Source: Tretioscincus oriximinensis (Eukaryota; Chordata; Lepidosauria; Squamata; Gymnophthalmidae). Taken from it: a DNA stretch of 64,000 bases. Every line of letters begins with the position of its first letter. Within the stretch, counting starts at the first letter, position 1. Where the stretch lies: contig JAJVDF010000165.1 in assembly GCA_022410635.1 (NCBI GenBank), positions 786,499-850,498 on the forward strand. The letters run 5' to 3'. The notes beneath the pieces are model-generated. The model ran no database searches and was not told the origin of the DNA. It worked only from the letters and a program-made list of their open reading frames with translations. Below are positions 1 through 20,730 of this stretch, piece after piece. Position numbers and translations under genes: made by a program.

Positions 1-385
1 TGATTTTTCTGCCATGTTGAGAATCACACTTGAGGGATTAGATATTCAAAATATTTGGAAACAAAACCCTGAAGTAAGGAGAATTTGTTTACTATTCATG
101 TGACTAAGATAAATATGGATGAGTAGTTCTCAGCATACATCCTTACGTAACACCATTACTGTAGGTAGTAAAAGATGAAACACTGGCATGTATATGGACT
201 AATTACAGTGTACGTAGTCCAGTTATCTAACAGGAAAGCCAATGTTTAAATATTAAAACAAATTATTGTCAAACAGTTCAATATTTCATGTAAGGATTCC
301 TATTGTTGCTCACTGTTGTTAAATGGTGAATGTGAATTAGTGTCCACAGTTTTCCCAGCTTTGATTTAATCTTGATTCTCCACAG

Positions 386-427
386 TGGACATATCAAAGA
401 GTTCACACTCTTGCCCTCCATGTACAG
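386..427 (+). CDS. URB2: possible small URB2 exon (42 bp)
   Basis: The stretch lies between gattctccacag and a gtgtta donor. It is exactly 14 codons, open in phase 0 (WTYQRVHTLALHVQ), and would join in frame to the secure exon at 1150. The predicted peptide has a helical pattern that flows into the next exon. Short splice-like signals also arise by chance, and I cannot recall this peptide in URB2, so this is only a candidate. Confidence 0.3.
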
Positions 428-630
428 GTGTTACCAATGCTAGTACTTGTCAAAGTGTTAGATTTGTAGCAGAGGAGAGATAGTCAGCCACTTTGTTCAG
501 CCCCACAAAACAAAGATACTCCCTTTTATGGCCTTGGAAAGCTAACAGAAAACTAGGAGGGAAAATGAGTGACTTAAAGAGAATGATTAAAGGAGACATA
601 TCTAAATTTAAAGACACACTGGTGCACAGA

Positions 631-990
631 AAAGAAGCAGAAGCAGAAGAAGCAGAACAAGAAGAAGAACAAGAAGAACAAGAAGAAGAACAAGAAGAAC
701 TGGGTTCTTATACCCCTCTTTTCTCACCTTTCAAAGGGACTCAAAGCAGCTTACAAGGGTATTTTTGCCCGAAGGCTCCCATTCTATCTTCCCCACCAGG
801 CTCTGGTGGTTCCCATGTATCTACTTGCAGTCAGTTGCAATTTCTTGCAATTCATGTTTTCGAATAGCTGGGTTGGTTAGAGCTACAGTCTAGTGGAAAG
901 TACTCACCCCTCCCCACGTCCCACACAGGGCTTTGAAACCCAATCTCCCAGCTGAGAGACGGATTCCTTAGCAACTGAGCTATCCGTGCC
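631..990 (-). mobile_element. tRNA-derived SINE with LINE-type tail and purine-rich 3' microsatellite
   Basis: Read on the minus strand, the head at 990 begins ggcacggatagctcagttg, like the A-box arm of a tRNA. A B-box-like gggtttcaaagccc follows (928-941). After an unassigned body, 760-703 matches the squamate SINE/L2 tail style (gtaagctgctttgag then ggggtataag). The element runs into an imperfect GAA/CAA-type repeat at 631-702, which would be its terminal repeat. Head, body, tail and microsatellite in this order make one SINE of about 290 bp the simplest reading. The acidic open frame over 493-867 on the other strand is a by-product of this repeat. Confidence 0.6.
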
Positions 991-1149
991 TGCAATATTT
1001 AAAATCATCCTTGATTGTTTTTCTCATATGCTTCATAATTTTTCCAATTAAAACTTAGGATGTCCCATTTTCCATGATTTTCACATTTTACCGTTGTGTA
1101 TCTTTTGCTTCTCTGGTTTGAAGTATATCTTATTTTATTCTTTCCACAG

Positions 1150-10420
<9,271 letters not shown>

Positions 10421-13141
10421 ACTACCTGCAGTTTAAAACCTATAAAAGACCTGCTGCTTTAAGCATCTGCTGTTTGGAAGGCTTCCAAATTTAGAATCTG
10501 AAATCTGGAGATAGCCAACATCAAGACAATTTTCCTCAGAATTTCAGATTGTTTATTTTTAAGGGAAATAGTATTAAAATGCTTGTTTATCACAAGTTGA
10601 GAAAATAATTCCATAAGGATAAAGTCCATTTGTAGCTGTGAGCCTAATTTAGCTATGCACTTAAAGTTCCAAACTATGCAGAGTCTGGAACTTTAGAAAG
10701 TAGAGGTGATTTAACTTTTAGAGAAAGGACTAAAATGAGGGATTATCCTGGGGCTATGCTGGGATTGCCACATATCCTGAAATGCTATAGTTTGAAAATC
10801 AACTCTGGGCTCAAATTTGCCTGGAATAGTCATGCCGCATACCTTTCTGGTGCTTATTTTCATAATGGGCCTTAAGGAAAATGATTCCACTTTAAGCTGT
10901 GCAAAAAACAAGCTGAAAATGGACATTCCATGCATGCACTTCCAAGTATTTTATCATTATAATACATGGAAGCAGTGTCCTTGCCAGTAAAGGAACCTAA
11001 ACTGCTTGGGCCCTGACTATCTGAAGGAGTGCCTTCTCCCATATAGACCTGTCTGTGTGCTAAGATTTCAAGAAGTCCTTCTGGTAGTTTCTCCCTTATC
11101 ACAGATGCAAGGGGTAAAGGCACCTAGAAGGGCCTTCTCTGTGGAGGCCCCCACATTCTGGAACAGCCTCCCTTTATACGTTCACCAGGGACTTACACTG
11201 TATAGTTTTTGGTGCCTGGTATAAGCATACCTCTTCACCCAGGGTTTTGAATCTTAACTCCCTCTGCATTCTATCCTTTCAGTGGTGGGCTGGAGGAAGG
11301 AAGGTATGGATCTTTTTAAAAACATTTTCTTTTCTTTGTTTTTTTTAAATGCTCTTCTGGTACCCGCCCTGGGATCAGTGGTGAAAGGTAGGATTTGGAA
11401 AGTATCTAGACAGTATCTGCTTCATGATATTGTCTTGCCATCTTTATTAGGTTTTTTTGCTGTATTTAATCACAGCATAATATGCTGTCAATTTAGTATA
11501 TTTTCATCTCCTTCAGAATCACTTAATGGATCCATCCACAGGTCAGTTTTACTATATTTATAGAACTTCTGTACAATGTTAAGTATTTTGGACTAATCCC
11601 CACCGCCTAAATCACTTGCCGAAAAACCTAGAGGGTATTAGGTCAGGAAGACTGTTAGAATGTGAAAGTGGTACAACAGGTGGTATGGAAATCTCTGCAA
11701 ATGAGTTCATATCGTCTATATTTAGAACAAATGTATTTTAAATTAGAATGCCATAAGCAGGCTGAGTGTTAACAAAGAGAGCATACCTTGGGGATCACAA
11801 GCATTAAAGCAAACTTTCCATTGAAATTTTCTTACTGTGTTTTGTAAAAATAGTCTGTAAATCAGTGATGGAATAAACTGGAAAACAGAGGGTTGTCGGT
11901 CGATCCCCAGACACTTTCTATCCCTCTACAAAGAAATGTAGTATAGAGTTGTCTCTGTATCAGCTAGAAATAGCCATGACTTGGGGGTTCCTAATAATGA
12001 ATTTTGTAGGACAAGAGGGTAAATTAGTTGACTCTTCAGTTGCTAAGAGATGGCAGAAAGATAGGGATATCTTCTCTATGGAACTGCCCTGAAGATAAGA
12101 GGAGGAAGAAAAGATCGTGCTAAAATTGCTTGCAGGAATATGTTTCAATCAACCAAGATAAATAATCGTCTGTGACAATTTTCAAAAGAAGTCCAGATCT
12201 TTGATTAACACACTGTTTTCTCATGCTAAGAAAGCAGAGACAGTGCCATACCTATGAAGGATTTGAAGATTTCTGTTTCAAGACTATTCCCCAAACCATG
12301 CAGAAATAAGATAAAGTATTTGTGCAGCAGTTTTAAACCAACCCTGTATTTACAGCACTGTATAATTACTAAATTCCATATGCTTTTGATTGTTATCCCA
12401 GAATAATCAATGTGTCCCCTGCCTTTCATGCTTTCTTTTCCTTGGCTGATTAAAATCAAGGAACTGAACAGAATCAAAGGGTTTGATAAATGGATCACAT
12501 CAATAGACTTGCTCAGAAAGAAGATAATAGAAATAAAACTAATCACACCTTTACACATGGTGTGATCTCTTGGCAAGTATATTATGTAAATCTTTGAAGC
12601 TGGATTTTCTCAATGGCCCAGTCTGCATGACCAGCAAATAAAGGTAATAGTCTTGAATTCGTCATTTAAGCCTGCAGGTGAAGAATTGCCATTAAAAATA
12701 GTTCTTAGGTTTTATTTCCTAGAAAGATTAATTTCTAATACATCCAAGACAGCTGTTGGAACATATATATTGTATGCTGGAATACAAAGAGTAAATAAGA
12801 TGAATAATTCTATCTTTTTCCACTTAAGTGATTCTATTTTTCAATGCAGTACTTCCATATATGTACTGTTTTCAAAAATAGGATCACTTTTTTGCAGAAA
12901 AATGTATAAAGCTTCATCTTGTTTACACTTTGTATTCTAGCCCACCCTGTCTAATGGTTAGCACTTTGTAATTTTTCTTACAGTATACTGACATACTTTG
13001 TATTCTGGTTTGGTGTAAATAAGTACATCAAATATATTCACTTACATTTATATACAGCTTTTCATTATACAGTTCCCAGTATAACAGATGCCCTCAGTTG
13101 GTACTTTAAAGATTTGATGGTTAGTACATTTATGTAATAAA
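10421..13141 (+). other. URB2: likely URB2 3' UTR and flank, with candidate poly(A) signals
   Basis: AATAAA hexamers occur at 11872-11877, 12637-12642 and 13136-13141, none within 1.4 kb of the stop. An L2 LINE piece lies in between (10985-11395). Which hexamer is used cannot be told from sequence alone. The stretch 12900-13141 is T/A-rich, typical of a long 3' UTR end. Confidence 0.3.
10985..11395 (+). mobile_element. L2-type LINE 3' end
   Basis: Translation gives GPDYLKECLLPYRPVCVLR, then APRRAFSVEAPTFWNSLP, which is the end of an L2-clade pol protein (the RAFS..AP.-WNSLP block is diagnostic). It is followed by a UTR ending near the ctggtacccgccctgggat motif at 11358-11376, the L2 tail. 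Confidence 0.75.
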
Positions 13142-13453
13142 AAAAACATTCCATAAAGAAAATGCTGCCTTTGGTTGAAGAAAGGACTTTCCCTCCCCAC
13201 CTTCAGGCACTATTGTTTTTAAACGTATCTGTTTTATACTATGGTTTTATTGTTACCTGCTCTAAGATCTTGCAGTATACTGTGGGATAAAGGTATAAAT
13301 AAAATAAGAAGGGAGGCTCTTGTGTTTTACGATAATGTTACTTATACTCCTATGCTGAATCTGAAGAAAAAATTATTGCTCCCATACTGGTTCACAATTC
13401 AGAAATATAGAATGCGAAGTACAAAAGAGACTATCCCTGGACAAAAAGAGGGA

Positions 13454-13677
13454 TAAGAACATAAGAAGAGCCATACTGGATCAGGCCCATCTAGTCCAGC
13501 ATGCTGTCCCACACAGAGGCCCACCAGATGCACCTGGGCCGTCTGAACAGAGGAAAGCAAAATATGCTCCTGTTCATGACTCCCTGCAAATGGTATTTCA
13601 AGAGTCCTGCCTGTTGCTCCATCCTGGAGGCAGCATCCAGATATTCATCCTAGTACCCATTTATACCCTTGGTGTCC
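13454..13677 (-). mobile_element. CR1 LINE 3' UTR piece
   Basis: Starts with aagaacataagaagagcc and runs through catctagtccagcatgctgt, the tgaacagaggaaagcaaaat block and the cctgttgctccatcctggag block, all shared with the other minus-strand CR1 copies in the window. Confidence 0.88.
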
Positions 13678-14074
13678 ATAATAATGCATTATGATAAATC
13701 CCATCATTGCAATATATCCCACATTTCACAAGAGGGAGCCATTGTCCCAAATTCCCAAACTGAAAGAGCAAAGGGATGGTGCTTGAATAATATTAGCCCT
13801 CAATGGGGAGGCAAATAAGAAAACCTGATCTTGTGTCATCAACATTTGTATCAACAATGAGTCATAATACTTGTTAAATATCTGGGAAACCAGCAACTAG
13901 GAGTTTTTTTTAACTTGGATATTAGGAGATCAAGAAGATGCCTCAATGCTTTGAAGGATTCTTCAAAAGATAGGAGGGTTTTTTTCTTGATTGTAGGAAG
14001 GTGATCTTTTTAAAATTAGAAAGCAGTATTTGAAGGTCTTTGTGGTCCACCCCTTCTTCTCCCATTTACTTCTC

Positions 14075-14330
14075 CCTGCCCTCCAAAAGGATCCCATTCT
14101 CCCCCTTAAAGGTAAACCACCACCTCCCCATAAAAGTAAGGTTGTTGCCCTCTTTTCCATTCCTCCTCCCTTAAGCTTAAACTTCTCTCTCATATAGGTA
14201 AAGCTCCCCTCTTTCCTGCCACATACTCTGCTTAAAGGTGAACCTCCCCCTTTTCCCAAAATCATCCCCAGTTCAAACATTCTCCCTCTTAAAAGCCAAA
14301 GCTCTTGCCCCTCCCATTACAGGTAAAGCT
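14075..14330 (+). repeat. degenerate pyrimidine-rich tandem repeat
   Basis: A core like cttaaaggtaaacctcccc recurs about six times with irregular spacing of roughly 25-55 bp (for example at 14106, 14165, 14196, 14231 and 14320). The strand is strongly C/T-rich between cores. It looks like an old minisatellite or a decayed simple repeat. Confidence 0.4.
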
Positions 14331-14995
14331 AAACCAACATCAGTTCTGCTCGTTATAGCAGGAGGCTGATGAATCAAGATGGAAATATTTTTTTCCAAGA
14401 GAACAGATGGAACAGAGATGTATAAATGGGATAGGGGAGGAGGAAACTTTATACTTCCTTAATACTTAGCAGTATGCACTAGCACTTTATTCAATCAGTC
14501 CCAGAATTAGAAAGAGGAAATATCTGTGCTAGTGAGAAGTGACTTCTCTATGTGCCTGCATGAATGGTTGTTTCTCAGCACTCTTGTAACCTGAGAAACA
14601 GTGTTTGGTGGGCAAGGAAGCAAGAGGGGAACAGATCTTTAAATAGGTAGAATATTATAGAGAGCAATGGAAACTCCAGTATTAAAAAAAAATCCATCCT
14701 TCATTTGACAGGATTGGTTAAAGGAAGCAAATTGAGAGATTCCACATTTGCAGTTACAGCAATTTATAACAGCCAGTGCTTAGTTTGGTCAGAAAACCAC
14801 AGCTGATGGTAGAAAATTCAAGAGTTAAGGCAGATCTGTGTTTTTGGCTTATCACATTCGACAAGAACAACTTTTATAAGACTAATCAGTTGAACCACTC
14901 CAAGCTATGCTTGTTAACCCATTTCACCTGGGTTCAGATATTCATGGAGGTCATCTTCAGGGACAGCCTAAGAAGCCAAAAGACATTACGCAAGA

Positions 14996-15120
14996 GTACA
15001 GGGGCGCTCTGGAATGATGCCTGAATATCAGAGCAATAGTTTATTCCAGGAAAAATGGCGTTCATTGCGGATCGACTACTGAAAAGCGCTTAGCATGTAT
15101 GCTCAAGACTTCCTGATTGT
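14996..15120 (+). repeat. copy of an interspersed repeat also present near 59440
   Basis: This stretch and 59432-59580 share blocks in the same order: a gtctgaatat-like block, gcaatagtttattc, then an attg-gg-tc-actgctgaaaa-like block, and a final acgaggta-like block. In both places pol-like LINE remnants follow, so it may be part of the same LINE family. Confidence 0.5.
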
Positions 15121-15204
15121 ACTACAAATGAGGTAGAAAATAGTTGAGTGCTGGCAGCAAAAGAGTAAGGAAAATATTGGTTAAATACAGGATGACAGGG
15201 TGAA

Positions 15205-15740
15205 ATTACTGATGCTCAAACCTTTTTGTAAATGGTCCAGAATGCCAATACAGATTTCTCATCTGGTTCCAAATGTTCCATCCCTATGCTGGCACTCTTG
15301 TGGCAAGAGGCAATCACTATCACTTATATTGGTCCTACAGATTAGTTAAAGAATTTTGGGACAGGATTGCTTAATTTATTGGAATAATGCTACAAGATTT
15401 TTTTTTTCAAATATATGCAAACCAGCAAATAGAAAGCAATCATAAATATATTATGGATCAGTTAATCTTAGTGACATAGGCAACACTGATACTAGGCTTA
15501 AGGGACAAATCTAAATGGACCAGGGATGTTAAGTATAAATATATAATAGATCGGTATCATTTTGACCTAACTAAAATATACAGGCAAAGAACATTAGACA
15601 TGGCATGAATATAGATATTAATTAAAGATGGAACTCTCTATGGAATTACATAAATATCAACAGTGATTTACTATATTTGAATGAGAAGCAGTGTAAAATA
15701 AGAAATGTTTTTGTAATATTATTGGATAGTTAAACTTGCT
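15205..15740 (+). mobile_element. probable L1-type LINE ORF2 C-terminal remnant
   Basis: Broken frames contain LVKEFWDRI-like text (about 15335-15370), preceded by a degraded zinc-knuckle-type stretch. This resembles the H.-W.C..-..FW..I region near the L1 ORF2 end. Many stops; no intact frame. Confidence 0.4.
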
Positions 15741-15884
15741 TCTTTCTTGCTTTAGGGCATAGGAAGGGAGGAGATAAGAGGGTTTGGATAATATAATAGT
15801 GTAAGGCAAGGATAAGATCTAATTATAATATAATATGTATATTGTATTAGGTGCAATTGTGTTTAGAAATATAATTCTAGTTGT

Positions 15885-15965
15885 TTTTAACATGTTAATT
15901 GTGTTTTATTGTTAACCGCCCTGAGACCTTCGGGTATAGGGTGGTATAAAAATGTAAATAAGTAT
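15885..15965 (+). mobile_element. L2-type 3' tail
   Basis: Contains gttaaccgccctgagacctt at 15912-15931 and then a ggtataaa motif and short TAAA-like repeats, the typical tail used by squamate L2 LINEs and SINEs that copy it. Confidence 0.65.
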
Positions 15966-17410
15966 TTTTAAAGAACGTTCAACAGTAATAAATTGATCAT
16001 ACTGAAGCCAGCTCCAAAATAGTTGTAAATATATAAGAGCAAGATGTGTGCTAATCTGATACTTAGCACCAAAAAGTTGGCTATCTCAAACCCAGAACAA
16101 AATAGTCTATACTATATATGAGGATGTCATGGATGGTTTTTCATAAATCGAACAAATGGCTCATGAGAATATATGGTTGGCTGGAAGAGCTGCATAAACT
16201 CTGCATAGAGAAAATGATTCTTAAGAGAACCAATGTTGTAAAAGTTCCTATAGTTTGTCATAATAGTAGAGAACAGGTCAAACTGCCATCTTTAAAGGAT
16301 TATTCTTGCACTTCTTAATCTTGCACTTAAAACCTGGTGTAGGCACTGAAGGTTCGTCATCAGTGATCAAACATACCAGTAAATATGTCCTTCCATATAT
16401 TACACGCTGGAGCTTTCCTCTCCTGTCCTTTTTGTGTCTAAATCTCTAAACTTCCCAGAAGTAAGGTCTGTTACACATTTTAGCACTTTGTACCTGTAGA
16501 TTTCTAAACCAATTTGTGTAGTTTTCTGATGCACAACTGTGACTCTTTGGTTCAAGAAAGTGATGAATTCAAAACTTTTTTTCACATTTACAGGCATTTA
16601 CCAATAAAAATCAGAAACAGGTTATCAATCGTAGTCCTCGTAGCAATAATGGAGACCTGAACTTCAGCTGCATCTCAGCTGTGTTTGCTAATTGTAAGCA
16701 ATCACCTCATAGCATAGATGTCCACCTCTTCTGGTAAGACATTAACCCAGTTTCAGTTTCCTCATAGTTTTTTTTTCATTAAAATGCACTCATTTACAAT
16801 TTGCCCTCTTTCACAAACACATTCATTTCCTCATTTATTATGGCTGCCACAGGCTTTTCAAGAATGTGCAAGTTTTTTTTCAGGGAATGACAGGTATGCA
16901 GATGAGAATCATACTTAACTAATTTCCATAAGCTGACATTTTCAACTTTGGTAACTAATTGCATAATAGCCTCATGCATTGAAGAAAGGATACAGTTATG
17001 GTTCTCTGGAGAATACAGCCAAGAGAAGAAATAAAAACATAAGCTGATAGCCTTGTGAAGAACCATGTAATAATAACCAAGAAATTTTAAATGTCTGTTT
17101 CTTGGAATTTGTTTTGTTTTTCTTTAAAAACCATTTTCATGCTCGACTGCAATAAATCTGATTTTTATGCTTCTGGTTATTGTACGTGATTGATGTCAGG
17201 AGGAGGTGAAACAGTGTAGGTTTTAACTATGTTCCAGAGTAATGGACCTCTGAAATTATTAATAAATGTCCCCACATTTATCAACCATTGCTACAGGAAA
17301 GCATCTGTAGGAACTGTAAATCTGGGAGCTTTTTCAGTACACAGTGTGCACTTTTGCACTTGTGTTTGGCCATTTCTACATCAGAAATTCCTGTGTCACC
17401 ACTGTTGCTG
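15966..17410. other. intergenic, no supported feature
   Basis: AT-rich sequence with only short chance frames. I see no repeat family, RNA gene or exon that I can support. Confidence 0.5.
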
Positions 17411-17414
17411 TTCA

Positions 17415-17690
17415 CTGATTGGAATTGGGCAGACCCACTCCTAGTCGGGCTGTGGCAATGGTGGAGGCAGCATGATTGGGTGTGTTTGAAAGGAACATTT
17501 TCAATGATTTTCTGAAGGTTTGCAATGAAGAAGCTTGATGCGCTTCAAAAGGGACCCATTCTCTCACACACTTTACTATGGAAAGTAGCTGTATAACCAG
17601 GAGGGTCTTCTCTGCAGATCTCAAGGCAAGGACAGTTTGACATGAGGCAAGACCTTTCATGAGACATTTGGGTCCCATTGGTTAGGCCTA
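17415..17690 (-). mobile_element. probable L2-type LINE pol C-terminal piece
   Basis: Minus-strand translation shows LALRSAEKTLLVIQLL and, further on, SSLQTFRKSLKMFL. These correspond to the LRS....LLV...- block and the SL..F.K.LK..L end of L2-clade pol proteins. The WNSLP block between them is lost, so it has decayed. Confidence 0.5.
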
Positions 17691-18734
17691 ATCTGAAATC
17701 CAGAGAAGTGTACAGAAGCCATGTCTCAAGCTTTCAAGCATTTCAGTGGTGCACAAAGCACACTGGAAAAATCCTTCAGATCCCTTGGAGACTGATATCA
17801 AAATGAACTTTGAGGCCAATGCAGGGGACAGTCTGGACAAGCACTATCTGCAAGCTATTCTACACCATCCTTGCTGTGATCTCAATCAGTAGGGCACCAG
17901 TGCATGGGCGTGGTATAAGACAGCCTTTTTAACAAACAGTAATGTCTGTAACTTATTTTATATTGCCCAAGAAGCAATCTTTCCCTTTTATATTTTCTTC
18001 AGTAAAAAGCACATTTAAGTCATGTGCAATAAATAAATCACTGAGCTCCTTGACTTGTCAATTTATTTTTGTGCTTTTTATGGTTAACGTTTAGGAAAAA
18101 TTACCGTCTTTTGGGGGGGTTGATGTTATTAATGATGCTGCAGACATTGCAAATGTACACTGGCTCCTACAAACAATAGGAGACCATTTGCCTACTTCGT
18201 GCAGCTGGAGATATAGGCAGATTAAATATCCTTCAACTTGAAAAGTGAGTCTTATAGAATGTATTTGCCAATTAAAAGAAAACTCTGCTGCGAGCTTGTA
18301 TCGCATGATTAAAAAGCCACCTGGAAATTCAATTGCCCAACTATACGTACTTTAGAACTGGGCAGAAGATAACAGCTTCTTAGAATACATAGAAAATACT
18401 CATCAGGAAAAGTGCTGGGTGATTGGAGTAAAACGGTCAACATCAAAAAATCCTGGCACATGTTTCTATAGAGCAGCTGACTTGACAATTCCTCTGATTT
18501 ACAGCAATCAACAAGAGTTTCACTGTGTGAATGAGCTAGCTTGGGGGCCCCTTAACCCACCAAAGTCTGCCTGCATATCATCTATAGCATCTCACACATC
18601 CTAGCAGAAGAACAGCTTGCTGAAATGGCACTCAATTTTCAGAATGTCTGGACATCAGGAGCAGAACAAATTCATTTCCCTGATCTCCTAAATGTGAACT
18701 AAGCAGTATGACAAAGCTGCTTTGAGTGCTTGAG

Positions 18735-19130
18735 TGAGGGTGCAAGCATACGAGGTTTTCTTACCACAATCATAGTATCATCATGATCACTTCGCTCCAC
18801 GTGATACTGGCGCTTCCATTATCCACATGGGAATATATGAATATACACCCAGAATATGTAATTGCTGATCCTTCCAGAAATCAGCACAAAATGTCTGCTC
18901 TCCCATTAAGCAGCCTGATATGTGCTATGCCATCGCAGGATTTCAGATGCTACAAGAAGATACCAGCCAGTAGGACTGCAGAATTGCAACTGCCTTACAT
19001 TCTCAGTATTGTCCTTTCTAATCCCTCTTGCCAGCTACATGCGGATTTTGCAGGTAGTTACGAATGAGTGAAATCTGCAATCACTTTTAGGTCATGGGTT
19101 TTACTCATCAGGTGGAAGGGGCCAGATTTG
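18735..19130 (+). repeat. copy 1 of an unnamed interspersed repeat (shared with 35.8 and 50.1 kb)
   Basis: Shares with 35785-36115 the block atcagcacaaaatgtctgct, then an accagccag-a-gactgcag block, then a catg-gattt--cag block and a final ttttactcatca-gtgga end. It is probably a nonautonomous DNA transposon, but I could not define its ends. Confidence 0.55.
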
Positions 19131-19165
19131 TGTACATCCATAACAGCAGAATCAAAGTGTGCTTA

Positions 19166-19190
19166 TTCCTCCTCCTCCTCCTCCTCCAGA
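19166..19190 (+). repeat. (CTC)n microsatellite
   Basis: Short run of TCC/CTC triplets. Confidence 0.9.
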
Positions 19191-19775
19191 AGGTGCTCCT
19201 TCTGTAGTTTAAGATATAGCCAGCCTAAATATTTTTTTCACCCTGAGGGACTACTCTTAAAGAACATTTATGTTAATTAAAATAAAATTCTGCTGTTAAA
19301 TTTTCACCCTTGACTCTTAAGAGACTTTTTAATCTTCAAAGTACTTATAAACATTAATGGTGTTAATTAACTGTCCTGTCCTTCCTTCCTGCTAACAAGA
19401 GTTATTAAGCGAAGTGAATTTTTTGTGGGCATCTCCAGTGATCAATGGAATTTGTAGATTTACTGTGAAAAGTCATATATAAATTGTGAAGAGAAATAGG
19501 ATCTCACTGAAAGAGGTAAATGCAAGCAACAAACAATTACTGACAAAGGAATCAAGCGTAATTGCTGTTACCCTTCCATTGGATAATTCTACAGTATGTT
19601 GCAGAGCTGGTTATGATGCAGTCTTATACATGTTCCACTTGCTACCAATGCAACTGGGATTTCTATGCAATTGGACATTAAGATCTTCACTTCACATATC
19701 TTTGCATGATAATCAGCCTTTTGAATAGAGGAACTGCTCTACTAATTACACACTTAGCAACCACTTTTAAATTCA

Positions 19776-19978
19776 GCTTTATAATAATATAATAACATTT
19801 GTGTCTCATTCACTGAAAGGTGCTCACACAGCTTTTATTACTTTCTGCTGCTACTACCCTGTGAAGTAGGCTGGGCTGAGAGAGTTCTAAAGAACTAGCC
19901 CAAGGTCACCCAACTGGCTTCATGGAGGTGTGTGGAATTGAACTGAGACAGTACCAGGTAGGAGTCCAACATTCTAAC
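19776..19978 (-). mobile_element. Sauria-type SINE, 3' portion (split by LTR insertion)
   Basis: Minus-strand SINE. The blocks cctgtgaagtaggctgggct, cccaaggtcaccc and ggagtccaacattctaac are the body and tRNA-like promoter region of the squamate SINE. An AATA-rich stretch at 19776-19805 would be its tail. It stops abruptly at the CTAAC duplication; the head continues at 20691. Confidence 0.8.
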
Positions 19979-20690
19979 TGTAATGAAATCACTTAAATAG
20001 AGCGAGGCTCCTTTAAATCTTCTAAGCCCAGAAGCAGAGCCTTGGAGGCGGGGCTTGGAATATAAAAAGGGGAGGTGCAAGTGAGTGAGAGTTAGATTGA
20101 TTAAGAGTTAAATGGTTGTTGTGAGAGATTGTTTGAGCGCTTGGCCAAACAACTGAATTAATACTGGTTCTCTGCCAGAAGTTCTCTCTGGGGGAGACTT
20201 TGAATGTAGGCAAACAGAGAGGGAATCTGTTGCCATAGACATCGTAATGTGCCAGTACCTTTTACCCTAATCTAGTGTACTTAATTTGTATTGTTGGTTT
20301 TCTTTAAGTTTAACTGTCACCAGTTACTTTGTTTTAATAAAGTTGTTTTTGTGTTTTAAAACAGAGAAGTCTTTATTATTTAGCGTAGCAGAGTAAAGGG
20401 GCTCATTCTGTTTTAATTTGCACTCCATAATTTTGGTTTCTTCCAGAAGGGAGTGGTGGCAGCCTCCCTGAAGAATTAAACCCTAGTTATAGAACTATTT
20501 TATTATCCCTATCATCCACATCCTATCTATACACATACAAACATATAAAATCCAGGTGCCTTATTCATATTAAAAGTCCATCTACCAATATTAATAAGGG
20601 GAGGGGGGGGGGACTGTGTTACAAACCCCAAACTGAATACATAAATATATAAGAAAAGAACAGTCTCAGTCCCTGCTCGGTTTCGTTACA
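19979..20690. mobile_element. LTR-like insertion (probable solo LTR) with 5-bp target duplication
   Basis: A 712-bp block interrupts a SINE exactly between two copies of CTAAC (19974-19978 and 20691-20695). Its ends are TGTAATGAAA and TTTCGTTACA, a nearly perfect inverted pair with the TG...CA ends of retroviral or LTR-retrotransposon LTRs. Inside, in plus orientation, are a TATA box (tataaaaagg, 20061-20070) and a poly(A) signal AATAAA (20336-20341) followed by GT-rich sequence, the U3-R-U5 order. No coding sequence is present. A G-run at 20597-20612 is unusual inside an LTR and could be a relic of a polypurine tract, so an internally deleted element is the alternative to a solo LTR. Confidence 0.75.
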
Positions 20691-20730
20691 CTAACCATTA
20701 CACCAAACTGGCTCTTCCATACTAAACTGG
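20691..20730 (-). mobile_element. Sauria-type SINE, 5' head (other side of LTR insertion)
   Basis: ctaaccattacaccaaactg continues the SINE interrupted at 19978. Read on the minus strand this is the usual head, with agttt-gtgtaatggttag, that carries the A box. Confidence 0.8.

Larger units (their letters stand above)
1..1149. other. URB2 intronic sequence left of first secure exon
   Basis: Apart from the candidate small exon at 386-427 and the SINE at 631-990, this stretch is AT-rich with no further supported feature. It is presumed intron because the gene must continue to the left. Confidence 0.6.

Noticed and set aside
493..867. 124-codon open frame with a long Glu-rich stretch
   Set aside because: The acidic stretch is the translation of the GAA/CAA-type repeat at the SINE tail, and the rest lies in the SINE body on the opposite strand. 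It has no homology or splice context.
928..990. tRNA gene on the minus strand
   Set aside because: It has A- and B-box-like parts but continues into a SINE body and LINE-type tail, and the cloverleaf arms are not well paired.
20597..20690. Polypurine tract followed by a 3' LTR, which would make the insertion a two-LTR element
   Set aside because: The sequence after the G-run does not repeat the start of the insertion at 19979, so a second LTR is not supported.
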